Shown: piece after piece, positions 38,673 to 46,770 of the stretch
Numbering within the stretch: the first letter of the stretch is position 1
Layout of the letters: every line of letters begins with the position of its first letter
NCBI GenBank assembly: GCA_003152315.1
Contig: PLZV01000020.1
Coordinates: 90,751 to 154,750 of the forward strand
Direction: 5' to 3'
From: Verrucomicrobiota bacterium
GTDB lineage: Bacteria; Verrucomicrobiota; Verrucomicrobiia; Palsa-1439
DNA: 64,000 bases
Program-made: the position numbers and the translations under genes
The notes under the pieces: model-generated
The model's database searches: none
What the model saw: the letters and a program-made list of their open reading frames with translations, nothing else
What the model was told of the DNA's origin: nothing

Positions 38673-41168
38673 TCAAGGCACCAACACGCGGACGCGGTAG
38701 TACCGCGCTGGTTTATTCGTCGCGCCGCCGGGATCGACCATGTTGGTCAACGTACCGAGCCCAGCACCGCCACTGAGAATGTCAGTCACGCCAGTACTTG
38801 CGAAGTTGTTACTGCTGTAGCTGCCGTTAGCCGTGCCCGAGGTGAACTCCAGCACGTTGGTGCGGGACAACAAGGGCCCCGGCAGCGTGCGGCTGCTATC
38901 ACCGCTGGCGCCCAGGTAGTCCACCCGGATGTCAGTACCACTGTTCGTCTTGGAAATGCTGGTGATATGGACGTACGCCGCCGCATTGGTGGGATTGAAT
39001 CCCGCCAGGAACTGGTTGGTATTGCTCATCCCCTTGCCAAACGGATCGGCGCCCGGCCCACTAAACGATGGGCTACCCAATTCGGAGAGCGTGAAATACT
39101 GGCTCTGCCAGGCCGTGAAGGGATCCGTAGGCGAGCTGCCGGCACAGCAGGCGAACGGCTGATAGGCGATTTTCAGTTGCCAACAAAACAGCGTGCCGAC
39201 ATCCCCCGGGCCGGTGTCCTCGATATAAATCTTCCACGTACCCAGAGCCGGTTTACCATTGAAGGTCGACAAATGTTGCCAGGGCACGTACGAGCCGTTG
39301 AAGGGCGAGCTACCGCCGGCAATCGGAACGGACGCTGAATCGTCGAACACTGTGAACGTGCCGTTGCAATCAGTAGAACCGCTGCCAAAATTCGCGCCGC
39401 CGTCGCCGGGATTGGCCTGTATGAGCCCGACTTGTGTACCGTCCGGACCAATGAGATACATCTGCAGGTCTCCGTCGTAGGTATGATTGACACGAACGCT
39501 GACGGTGACGTGCGACACGGCGCCGGTTACGGTTACCGCGATCGAATTCGTAATGCCGACCGGGTTATTATCGGGGATAGCGATCGCCTCGCCGCCGCTA
39601 CTGAAGATGTTCGTCGTCGGTGCGCCCAGCGCGCCGAGTGTGAAGCTGTAGGGAACGGTGCGGTAGAACACCGAGTTGGTTTGAAGTTGCAGCGTGCCGA
39701 CAAGGTTGCCGCCGCAGGTGCCCTCGGCGGTGAACGTGAACGAATTCGTCACCGCTGCGCCATTGGCCACGAGCGTGCCGTAGGATTGCGCGGTGCTCGG
39801 CAAGACGACGCCGCTGCTGGACAGCAATGTGGCGACGACGTTCGAGGCGTCGGCGGAGCCGGTATTTTGCAGCGCGAACTGAACGCCCACAGTCTCGCCG
39901 GGATCGATAGCGTTGTTAGTCGGTGAACAGCCTTCGGAGGCAACAGTCGAGCTGGCGGGGATGATGTAGGCCCCCGTCGCATTCGTGGTCGCCGTGATGT
40001 TGTCCACCTGGAACGGTGTGGTGCCCGGATTGTAATCGGAGTTCCAGACGATCCCAAGTTGGAAATAAGTGAACCCGCCGCCGTTGGACGACTGAGCGGT
40101 AAGAAGCGCCTGAGCAACCGCAGTCCAGTTGATGTTTGCGCGCGTAACCCCGTTGCTCACAGCAGCGGTGCTCGCGGGAAAGACGTTCGTTTGCACGCCC
40201 TGGCAGTTGACCGTGATGCCCGCCTGAAAATAGGTGCCTGTTCCCGCGGTCGGGGTGGTGTAGTCGAAAGACAAAGACGAAGCCTTCTCCAGCATGGTAA
40301 TCAACGCCGTGTTGGCGTTTTCGGCTGGACTGTATGAGACGACGCCGAAGTTGTTCGATGCATGGGTTATATTGAGTGAACCTCCAGTCCCCAATGCTCC
40401 TGGGGCTGTCGTGTTACCGATGCCGTTGGTTGTGCTGCCGTCCAGGTCAAAATTGGTTGGTCCAACGTTACTGAAACCCACTTCCGTGGTCCAGCCTGTG
40501 AAATCGTTCGTTGTTGTAAACAACTTAACCGGACCACTGCGCATCGTGATATTGTCGATGTAATATGGCGTGGTGGGGCTGTAATCGGAGTTATAAGTAA
40601 GCTGAAACTGGAAATAACCGAACGAGTTGCTGTTGGCCGCCTGTGCGGCTTGGAGCGCTTGAGCTTCCGCACCCCAGTCGATGATGGCGCGCATCCAACC
40701 GCCGCCCAAGGGAATGGTGGGGGTGGAGGCCGAAGCACCGAGTGTGTCATACCGGCCCGAGCAGTTGACCACGATGCCTACCTGAAAATAGTGGTTTGAT
40801 CCCGGGGGCACAGGGGGCGGGAGGTAGTCGATCGTCATGACCATCCCGGGCTGCTCCACTGCCGGAAAGAAATTCGTAAAACCTTGCTCGCCCGGACTGG
40901 CTGTAGCAGCTAAGACGTAGAAGGCTCCTCCCTGCGGCCATTGAACGCTGAGCGATCCGCCTGCGCCGGCTCCACCGGGGGCATTCGTATTTCCAAGGCC
41001 ATTGACGGGACTGCCGTCTGAATCCGGGTACGTTACCGGCCCCTGAGCGAAGCCACTCAACGTCTGCCACATTGCGAAATCGTTCGTTGTGGTAAACAGC
41101 ACCTGGGCGGACGAACTTTGCACAAGCAGCATCGCAATGCCGATTATTGTCAGGGAGATTCTCTTCAT
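38673..41168 (-). CDS. secreted modular protein: two binding-type modules, P-domain, shared C-terminus
   Basis: An 831-aa exported protein. The signal peptide ends near SSSAQ. Two similar modules of about 200 residues follow, each starting LFTTTNDF and ending YYIDNITM or FQVDNITAT; they look like carbohydrate-binding beta-sandwiches. Next are a CARDB-like segment (ETVGVQFALQNTGSADASNV) and a proprotein-convertase P-domain (VRVNHTYDGDLQMYLIGPDG, GTWKIYIEDTGPGDVG). The last 150 residues are nearly identical to the C-terminus of the 871-aa protein at 5940, ending YYRVRVLVP. No catalytic domain is recognised. The neighbouring PEP-CTERM protein has a related sandwich. It is most likely a surface-bound polysaccharide-binding protein. 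Confidence 0.8.
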   Translation of the reverse strand: MKRISLTIIGIAMLLVQSSSAQVLFTTTNDFAMWQTLSGFAQGPVTYPDSDGSPVNGLGNTNAPGGAGAGGSLSVQWPQGGAFYVLAATASPGEQGFTNFFPAVEQPGMVMTIDYLPPPVPPGSNHYFQVGIVVNCSGRYDTLGASASTPTIPLGGGWMRAIIDWGAEAQALQAAQAANSNSFGYFQFQLTYNSDYSPTTPYYIDNITMRSGPVKLFTTTNDFTGWTTEVGFSNVGPTNFDLDGSTTNGIGNTTAPGALGTGGSLNITHASNNFGVVSYSPAENANTALITMLEKASSLSFDYTTPTAGTGTYFQAGITVNCQGVQTNVFPASTAAVSNGVTRANINWTAVAQALLTAQSSNGGGFTYFQLGIVWNSDYNPGTTPFQVDNITATTNATGAYIIPASSTVASEGCSPTNNAIDPGETVGVQFALQNTGSADASNVVATLLSSSGVVLPSTAQSYGTLVANGAAVTNSFTFTAEGTCGGNLVGTLQLQTNSVFYRTVPYSFTLGALGAPTTNIFSSGGEAIAIPDNNPVGITNSIAVTVTGAVSHVTVSVRVNHTYDGDLQMYLIGPDGTQVGLIQANPGDGGANFGSGSTDCNGTFTVFDDSASVPIAGGSSPFNGSYVPWQHLSTFNGKPALGTWKIYIEDTGPGDVGTLFCWQLKIAYQPFACCAGSSPTDPFTAWQSQYFTLSELGSPSFSGPGADPFGKGMSNTNQFLAGFNPTNAAAYVHITSISKTNSGTDIRVDYLGASGDSSRTLPGPLLSRTNVLEFTSGTANGSYSSNNFASTGVTDILSGGAGLGTLTNMVDPGGATNKPARYYRVRVLVP

Positions 41169-41332
41169 AATACCACCTCGTTAATTTTGCATGTGGGCCC
41201 GTCGAACCTTAGTTGGGAGGATAACGCCTATTCTATCCGTTTTCAAATTGCAACCTCCTCCGTCAAAGGGCATGTCGCAAAGCTAATCACGACATGCCCC
41301 TCTCCGAAGGGATGGAGGTCGTACAGTGCTAC

Positions 41333-42016
41333 TCAGCTTGCGCGACGGCGCATCACACCAAGAAGACCGACCAAGCCCAAACCCAGCAACGCAACCGTGG
41401 AGGGTTCAGGAACCCCATTGACTCGCAGATTGTCGAGGTACATCGTGTCATTCCCACCCGTGTAGCCACCGCCGATTTGAATCGCGATTTGCGTCGCATT
41501 CGTCGAAGCCAACAGTTCTGCCTGGAGGGTCGGAGAAATCGGAACTGTGATCGTCGTTTCAACGCCGATAACCGTCGATGGATAGCTATAGCCATCAAGC
41601 GATTGGAAGCCGGTGTCTGCGTTATTTATGTCAATGTCGAATTGCAGGTAGTAGCCGAACGACCCTGGGGGTGTGTAGACGTCGAGCATTAAGTTACTGC
41701 TGCTGCCCAATGCCGCAGTCCACGCCGGCACATAAGAACTCAGCAGCATCTGGCCATAGTTAGGTCCTCCCGCTCCAGCGTTCTGAAGCGCCAGACTGTA
41801 AGTTCCATCGGTGACGCCAAGTTTCGTACTGAAAGCAGACGTGAAATAACCTGCGCCTTGTGGAACCGTCCATCCGTCCAACGTGTTCTCCCAAGACTCA
41901 AGCGTGATAGTTTGAGCGGATGCGCTCTGCAAGAGCAACATCATCGCCGATGCCACGACCAGTCCTCCCAAACAGCGAACATGGTTCGTGACCGTATTGA
42001 TCCGTGGTAGTTTCAT
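41333..42016 (-). CDS. PEP-CTERM protein with binding-type beta-sandwich
   Basis: A 227-aa exported protein. The signal peptide has the core LVVASAMMLLLQSASA. A single beta-sandwich (TLESWENTLDGW to MYLDNLRVNG) resembles the repeated modules of the adjacent 831-aa protein. It ends with the PEP-CTERM sorting tag: VPEPST, hydrophobic VALLGLGLVGLLGV and basic MRRRAS. The ATG at 42016 is preferred (GAGG about eight bases upstream) over a GTG at 42025. A LacI-type palindrome lies about 140 bases upstream. The gene and its downstream neighbour may form a small unit of exported glycan-binding proteins under the regulator encoded at 42627. Confidence 0.88.
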   Translation of the reverse strand: MKLPRINTVTNHVRCLGGLVVASAMMLLLQSASAQTITLESWENTLDGWTVPQGAGYFTSAFSTKLGVTDGTYSLALQNAGAGGPNYGQMLLSSYVPAWTAALGSSSNLMLDVYTPPGSFGYYLQFDIDINNADTGFQSLDGYSYPSTVIGVETTITVPISPTLQAELLASTNATQIAIQIGGGYTGGNDTMYLDNLRVNGVPEPSTVALLGLGLVGLLGVMRRRAS

Positions 42017-42154
42017 CTTCCTCACCTCTATACCCTTTCTCGCATTGGTTTTCCCGTCGCCTGACTGAATTTGCAGGCGCTCTCTCGCATGGGGCTGAAG
42101 CTGAACTTACTCGCTAAGCTCACTTCGGCCGCGTCTCGACATCGCAAAGCTACG

Positions 42155-42170
42155 ATGTGAACGTTTACAT
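42155..42170. promoter_or_regulatory. LacI-type operator candidate
   Basis: ATGTGAACGTTTACAT is a 16-bp palindrome with central CG and one mismatched pair. It lies about 140 bases upstream of the PEP-CTERM gene and about 460 bases from the divergent LacI-family regulator gene. It shares the half-site GTTTACAT with the palindrome at 25555-25570. Confidence 0.65.
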
Positions 42171-42626
42171 AAAGCTTGGGCCGATGTCAAGAAGATACGT
42201 GCGCGCTGCGTCGTTTGTTGATAGCAACATGTTGATAGAAACATTGATAGCAACATATTGATAGCAACATATTGATAGCAAGGTTGATAGTAACATATTG
42301 CATGGTATCGGTGCTCTCTTCGTGGGCGAAATTGGTAAAATTAAACACGACCAGCTACCGACTGCTGCCCGTCTTTGAGCTTGAAACTATGACCCTGCCG
42401 GAGCAGGTCCCGGCTCCCCGAAGGTAATCATGACCTGGTAGAGCTGGTAATTAACGCCGACGCGCGATCCGCGCGGACCACAAGCTCTGGACAAACCGTA
42501 AAGCTCCCAGTCACACTTGCGGTTATGGTCTAGTTCGCACAAAGCAGATCGACGGATGATTTCTCTTTGCGCGACGGGACATTTTTGAGGTTGGAAAATG
42601 GTGGTGTTTGAGCATAATCAGCGACT
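42171..42626. repeat. intergenic region with tandem TTGATAGCAACATA repeats
   Basis: At 42218-42297 six head-to-tail units of 12-14 bases occur, consensus TTGATAGCAACATA; two units (42244-42271) are identical and others differ by one or two bases or are two bases shorter. The remainder of the gap up to the LacI gene holds no gene that I can support. The array could be a binding-site cluster or a slippage-prone repeat. Confidence 0.75.
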
Positions 42627-43697
42627 ATGAGTCCAACGAAAAGCTCCGCTGTGAGGCTTAAAGACATCGCGGAAAAGCTAAACGTTTCCGTGACGACCGT
42701 GTGGCGGGCACTGGGCACGAAGGAGAGCGATCTGGTGGCCCCCGAGTTGCGGAAGAAGATCCGCGAAATGGCCTCGCGGGGGCGCTATGTTCCCCATTCG
42801 GCAGCGCGGTTGATGCGCAAACCGAACGTCCATCTCATCACGGTTCTGCTGCCACTCGATAGCGGGGTCTTCTTGAGCGATTATTATGGAACGGTGCTTT
42901 CCGGTGTGATCTCGGCCTCGCGCGACCTGGGAATGGAGACGAGGGTCGCGTTAATCGGCGGCAAAGAGTTGGATGGGGACATCGCGGAGCACATGCAACG
43001 CGTAGCTATTGGCGCGGGCGGATTGTTCTACACGGCCGCGCCGCTGGACGCGGAGGATTTAGCGAAAGTCGAGGCTCTTGGCCGTCCCCTAGTGGTCATC
43101 GGTGGATGCCTGCCGCCAGGCGTCGATTTGTCTTCGATCCATGTCGACACGGTTGGGGCGGACAACGTCACAGGATCCTACGAGGTCACAAAGTACCTTC
43201 TCCGGCTCGGACATCGGGGGATTGGGTTTATCAACGGCCCGGCGACGTCTCGCGACGCCTGCGAACGTGAGGAAGGCTTCCTGAGGGCGATGAAGGAGCA
43301 TGACGCGATCGTGGATCCGAGAGCCATGGTGCGCGGGGAGTTTTCGGCGGACACGGGAAGGCTGGGCTGGCAACAAATCAAACGATGTGCCCCGCTTTCG
43401 ACCGCTGTGATATGTGGGAACGACGGGATCGCGTTTGGAGTATTGGAATCGCTCGCGCTGGACAAAGTGAATTGCCCCGGGCAGATATCGGTGGTGGGGT
43501 TCGATGATTCGCCGGCCGCCGTGCACGTCATACCGAAGCTGACGACGGTGCGCCAACCCATTGCTCAACTGGGGCGGGCGGCGACCGAGCTATTAATCCG
43601 GCGATTACAATCGCAAGACGAGCCCACGGTGCAGCACTTGGTGTTCCCGATGGAGGTCATTCATCGCCAGTCAACAGCCCCGCCCGGCAAACCGTAG
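42627..43697 (+). CDS. LacI-family transcriptional regulator
   Basis: A 356-aa repressor or activator. Residues about 9-30 form the helix-turn-helix (VRLKDIAEKLNVSVTTVWRAL), followed by the hinge region (YVPHSAARLMRKPN) and a periplasmic-binding-protein-like effector domain (VHLITVLLPLDSG, ATSRDACEREEGFLRAM, AVICGNDGIAFGVLESL, ISVVGFDDSPAA, TTVRQPIAQLGRAA). Length and order are standard. It stands between PEP-CTERM/binding-protein genes on one side and two alpha-galactosidases on the other, with LacI-type palindromes at 42155 and 25555. The effector is probably a mono- or disaccharide from hemicellulose or galactosides, but this cannot be read from sequence. Confidence 0.93.
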   Translation: MSPTKSSAVRLKDIAEKLNVSVTTVWRALGTKESDLVAPELRKKIREMASRGRYVPHSAARLMRKPNVHLITVLLPLDSGVFLSDYYGTVLSGVISASRDLGMETRVALIGGKELDGDIAEHMQRVAIGAGGLFYTAAPLDAEDLAKVEALGRPLVVIGGCLPPGVDLSSIHVDTVGADNVTGSYEVTKYLLRLGHRGIGFINGPATSRDACEREEGFLRAMKEHDAIVDPRAMVRGEFSADTGRLGWQQIKRCAPLSTAVICGNDGIAFGVLESLALDKVNCPGQISVVGFDDSPAAVHVIPKLTTVRQPIAQLGRAATELLIRRLQSQDEPTVQHLVFPMEVIHRQSTAPPGKP

Positions 43698-43764
43698 CAG
43701 TCTGTTATTGCGTCTGACGAGGTCGCGAGTTGGTGGCGTCGGGCGTGCATACGCCGGGCATAGG

Positions 43765-44955
43765 CTAGGGCGACACTTTCACCGCGACAACGCCGTGGGA
43801 AGGAACCGAAGCGCTAAACCTACCGATGAATTTGCCAAGATTGTTCTTCGCCCATAAGTCCCGCACGGAGATAGACAGGCCGTCCGGATATCCGAGTTCT
43901 TCCCAAGCCACGGTGATTTTCTCCTCCGACGTCCCGCGATTGAGCAAGGCGACGGCTCGACTGCCATCCTTCAATGGTTTCACCCAGATCTCCTGATGTT
44001 CATTTTTCCGCAGCCGCCGACCCTGCTTCCCCAAGGTGTCCTGATCGATGGCGATGAGTTCGCGATTCGTCAGGATGTCCTTGATTTCAAGCGGCATGTT
44101 CCGCAGGTCATTTCCGGCGATCAATGGCGCCGCCAGGATGCACCAGAGAGTGAAATGCGATTTGTATTCCGTGGTGCTCATGCCACCATTGCCTACTTCG
44201 AGCATGTCAGGGTCGTTCCAATGTCCCGGCCCGGCGAACGACTCGAGGCCGTTCTGTTGATCGAGAATCCGTGTCCACCCCGTCCAGTATTGTTCCTTAC
44301 AATCCCAGCAATCATGAATGTCGCCGGTCGTTCGCCAGAGGTTGCCGACGTTTCCGGCCCAGAGCCACGGCTTGCTGGTTCCCCACTCGCAAATGCTGAA
44401 GACCATGGGACGCCCCGCCTGCTTCAACGCGTCGCGCATGGTGCCATAGGCCACCCGTGCGCTCTCGTTGCCGTGGTTACACCAGTCGTACTTCAGGTAA
44501 TCGACTCCCCAGGCGGCGTACTGAATCGCATCCTGGGATTCGTGCCCGCGACTGCCCGGGCGTCCGGCGCAAGTGTTGGTGCCGGCGCAGGAGTAGATGC
44601 CAAATTTCAAACCCTTCGCGTGCACATAATCAGCCAGCGCCTTGATTCCCGAGGGAAACCGTTTTGGGTCCGCCACGATGTTGCCGGCGGAATCGCGGCT
44701 CACCTGCCAACAGTCGTCGATGATTACGTATCGGTAACCGGCGTCTTTCATGCCGGTGCTCACCATTGCATCCGCCGCGGACTTGATGAGGTCTTCGCTG
44801 ACATTGCACCCGAACTTGTTCCAACTGTTCCAGCCCATGGGCGGCGTCAATGCGAGCCCATTGTCCAACGCGACCACCCGCGACGAAGTTGCCAGTAACA
44901 TTCCCACGCAAACCATCCAGCCAACGGAAGCGAACTGATGCAGCGGTTTTTTCAT
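43765..44955 (-). CDS. GH27 alpha-galactosidase
   Basis: A 396-aa exported enzyme that removes alpha-galactose from galactomannan, raffinose-type sugars or glycan side chains. The signal peptide (GWMVCVGMLLATSSRVVA) is followed by the family start GLALTPPMGWNSWNKFGCNV. YLKYDWCN contains the nucleophile (D157) and GPGHWNDPDML the acid/base region. A C-terminal beta-sandwich ends with SVPSHGVVAVKVSP. The ATG at 44955 places the signal peptide correctly; an open frame continues upstream into the GH4 gene. It converges on the LacI gene with about 70 bases between, and follows the GH4 gene by about 80 bases. Confidence 0.94.
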   Translation of the reverse strand: MKKPLHQFASVGWMVCVGMLLATSSRVVALDNGLALTPPMGWNSWNKFGCNVSEDLIKSAADAMVSTGMKDAGYRYVIIDDCWQVSRDSAGNIVADPKRFPSGIKALADYVHAKGLKFGIYSCAGTNTCAGRPGSRGHESQDAIQYAAWGVDYLKYDWCNHGNESARVAYGTMRDALKQAGRPMVFSICEWGTSKPWLWAGNVGNLWRTTGDIHDCWDCKEQYWTGWTRILDQQNGLESFAGPGHWNDPDMLEVGNGGMSTTEYKSHFTLWCILAAPLIAGNDLRNMPLEIKDILTNRELIAIDQDTLGKQGRRLRKNEHQEIWVKPLKDGSRAVALLNRGTSEEKITVAWEELGYPDGLSISVRDLWAKNNLGKFIGRFSASVPSHGVVAVKVSP

Positions 44956-45038
44956 GCGAGATTTCCAGTATGAACTTGCGCCCCGCAACCATCGCGGGTC
45001 GTTCGATCTCAAGTCGCAGGCGATGTAGTGATGGACGT

Positions 45039-46442
45039 TCATTTGTAGCCCTTGAGGAATTTTGCTTCGGCCTTGAACAACTCCAGAGTCAACTGCTTGA
45101 TCTCGGCTGGCGAGCAGCACGCGGCCGTGAGGGGGTCGAGCATCAAGGCGTGGATGGCAGCTTCCTTGTTTTTTTCAATGGCGGCAGTGGCGGCGAGATC
45201 GAACATGCGCATGTTCGAATCACAGAGCGCCGCCACCAGCGCCGGCAGTTTGCCATACACAATGGGGGTGACGCCGTGGCTGTCGATCTTGCACGCGACT
45301 TCGACGCAGCCGTCGGCCGGCAGGTTGGTAATGAGGCCGCGGTTCATGGTGTTGCCGTGGATGTGGAATGGCGAATCCTTCTCCCGCGCCTCGATGATCC
45401 ACGACGCGTACTCCCAATTGCGCGGCCAACCAATGGGCGACTTACCAGTGAGCATGTCGCGCCGGTCGGCATCCGCGTCCTTCCGCCACTTTGGCCAGTT
45501 GTCGGCATAGAAGCTCGAACCACCCTCGTAACCGGGTCGGCAGTATCGTTTCAGGAGGTCCTTGCGTTTGCGGTAATAGGGCAAGTACTCGCTGAGGTGG
45601 CCGCTGGACTCGGTCACGAACGCGCCAAAGTGCAGCATCATGTCTTTGCGGACAAGATCACCCGCATCGGCCGGGTTGGCCGGTTTGCCATCCAGATCCC
45701 GACGCGCCTTCGCCATCAGAATCGGATAGAGGTCCCTCCCCTTGTGTTCGAGCTTCGTGAACCAGGCCAGATGGTTGATACCGGCGCATTCCCACGTCAT
45801 CTCCTTGTACGGAACGCCCGCCCGGCCGGCGAGCACGTGGCTCGTGCCTTGCACCGAGTGGCACAGGCCAACAATCCGCATCGAACTGGTCCGCCCGGCG
45901 GCGAGACACATCATGCTCATGGGGTTGGTGTAATTGAGGACGAGCGCGTTCGGGCAGAGTCGCTCCGCGTCGCGCAAGATCGCCAACCACCCGGGAATCG
46001 TCCGCAGCCCCTTGAACAGACCGCCCGGTCCGATCGTGTCACCGATACACTGATCGATACCGTACTTCGCCGGGATGTCGTTGTCGTGGCGCACGCACTC
46101 CAGGCCGCTGACCTCGATGCAGTTCACGAGATAGTCCGTGCCGCGCAGTACCTCGCGGCGTCGCGGCGAAGCTGTCACCTTCCACCCGGTCTTGCCAAGT
46201 TGCGCGACCAGACGTCCGATGAGTTGATGCATCGTCCGCAATCGGCTCTTGTCGACATCGACCAAAGCAATCTCGCCGCGGTCGGCGCCGGGAATGAGCA
46301 GCACATCGTTCATCAACCGCGGCGTAAACCCACTGGCGGCACCGATCATGGTGATCTTGATCGGCCGGTGGAACCTGCCCGACAATCCCAACTGCTGGTC
46401 GGCAGCTTTGGTGTGTTCCGCGTGACCCTTGCTCCTCGTCAT
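45039..46442 (-). CDS. GH4 alpha-galactosidase-like, NAD- and metal-dependent
   Basis: A cytoplasmic enzyme of 467 aa using the unusual GH4 redox-elimination mechanism, needing NAD and Mn2+. The NAD-binding start is ITMIGAASGFTPRLMND and YTNPMSM is the conserved substrate loop. The metal ligands appear in CHSVQG (C194, H195) and GINHLAW (H224). The CHSV form of the motif points to alpha-galactosidase rather than 6-phospho-glycosidase. The ATG at 46442 lies one base after a TGA that closes another frame. With the exported GH27 next to it, this gives one extracellular and one intracellular alpha-galactosidase. Confidence 0.88.
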   Translation of the reverse strand: MTRSKGHAEHTKAADQQLGLSGRFHRPIKITMIGAASGFTPRLMNDVLLIPGADRGEIALVDVDKSRLRTMHQLIGRLVAQLGKTGWKVTASPRRREVLRGTDYLVNCIEVSGLECVRHDNDIPAKYGIDQCIGDTIGPGGLFKGLRTIPGWLAILRDAERLCPNALVLNYTNPMSMMCLAAGRTSSMRIVGLCHSVQGTSHVLAGRAGVPYKEMTWECAGINHLAWFTKLEHKGRDLYPILMAKARRDLDGKPANPADAGDLVRKDMMLHFGAFVTESSGHLSEYLPYYRKRKDLLKRYCRPGYEGGSSFYADNWPKWRKDADADRRDMLTGKSPIGWPRNWEYASWIIEAREKDSPFHIHGNTMNRGLITNLPADGCVEVACKIDSHGVTPIVYGKLPALVAALCDSNMRMFDLAATAAIEKNKEAAIHALMLDPLTAACCSPAEIKQLTLELFKAEAKFLKGYK

Positions 46443-46770
46443 CTCAATACTTTCCGTACAGCGGACCGAAGTTTCGGCAGGCTGCAAAGTCCGCGGCTTG
46501 CGGTTCGTTCGCGCCGAACTCGGTCCATGCGCTTGGACGAAGGAGCCGTTCTTCCTGAATTGGGAAACCGGCCCTGGCGCAGGTGGGCAGTAAAGTCGGC
46601 CAGTGTCGTTTCGAGGGACATGGGGTCTAACCGGTAGTATCTATCGCCGCGCAGTGTAATCAACCAGCGACTCTTCGACAAGTCCACCGTGACTGGTCCA
46701 GGCAGAACAAACAGGATCGTATTCCGTACTGTCGTTGTTGTTATTTAGATCTCCTTGGTGAACCACCTGC
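46443..46770 (-). other. intergenic with possible gene remnants
   Basis: No intact gene is supported. On the minus strand [21 protein letters not shown] (about 46560-46621) looks like the first residues of restriction-type or DUF4268-like nuclease proteins. A different frame then reads [20 protein letters not shown] and NFGPLYGKY before a TGA just ahead of the GH4 start, like the end of another protein. These could be joined fragments of two degraded genes. The evidence is weak and rests on recalled sequence patterns only. Confidence 0.25.

Noticed and set aside
43765..45120. Longer GH27 start inside the GH4 gene
   Set aside because: The extension has no signal-like or conserved sequence; the ATG at 44955 starts directly at a proper signal peptide.
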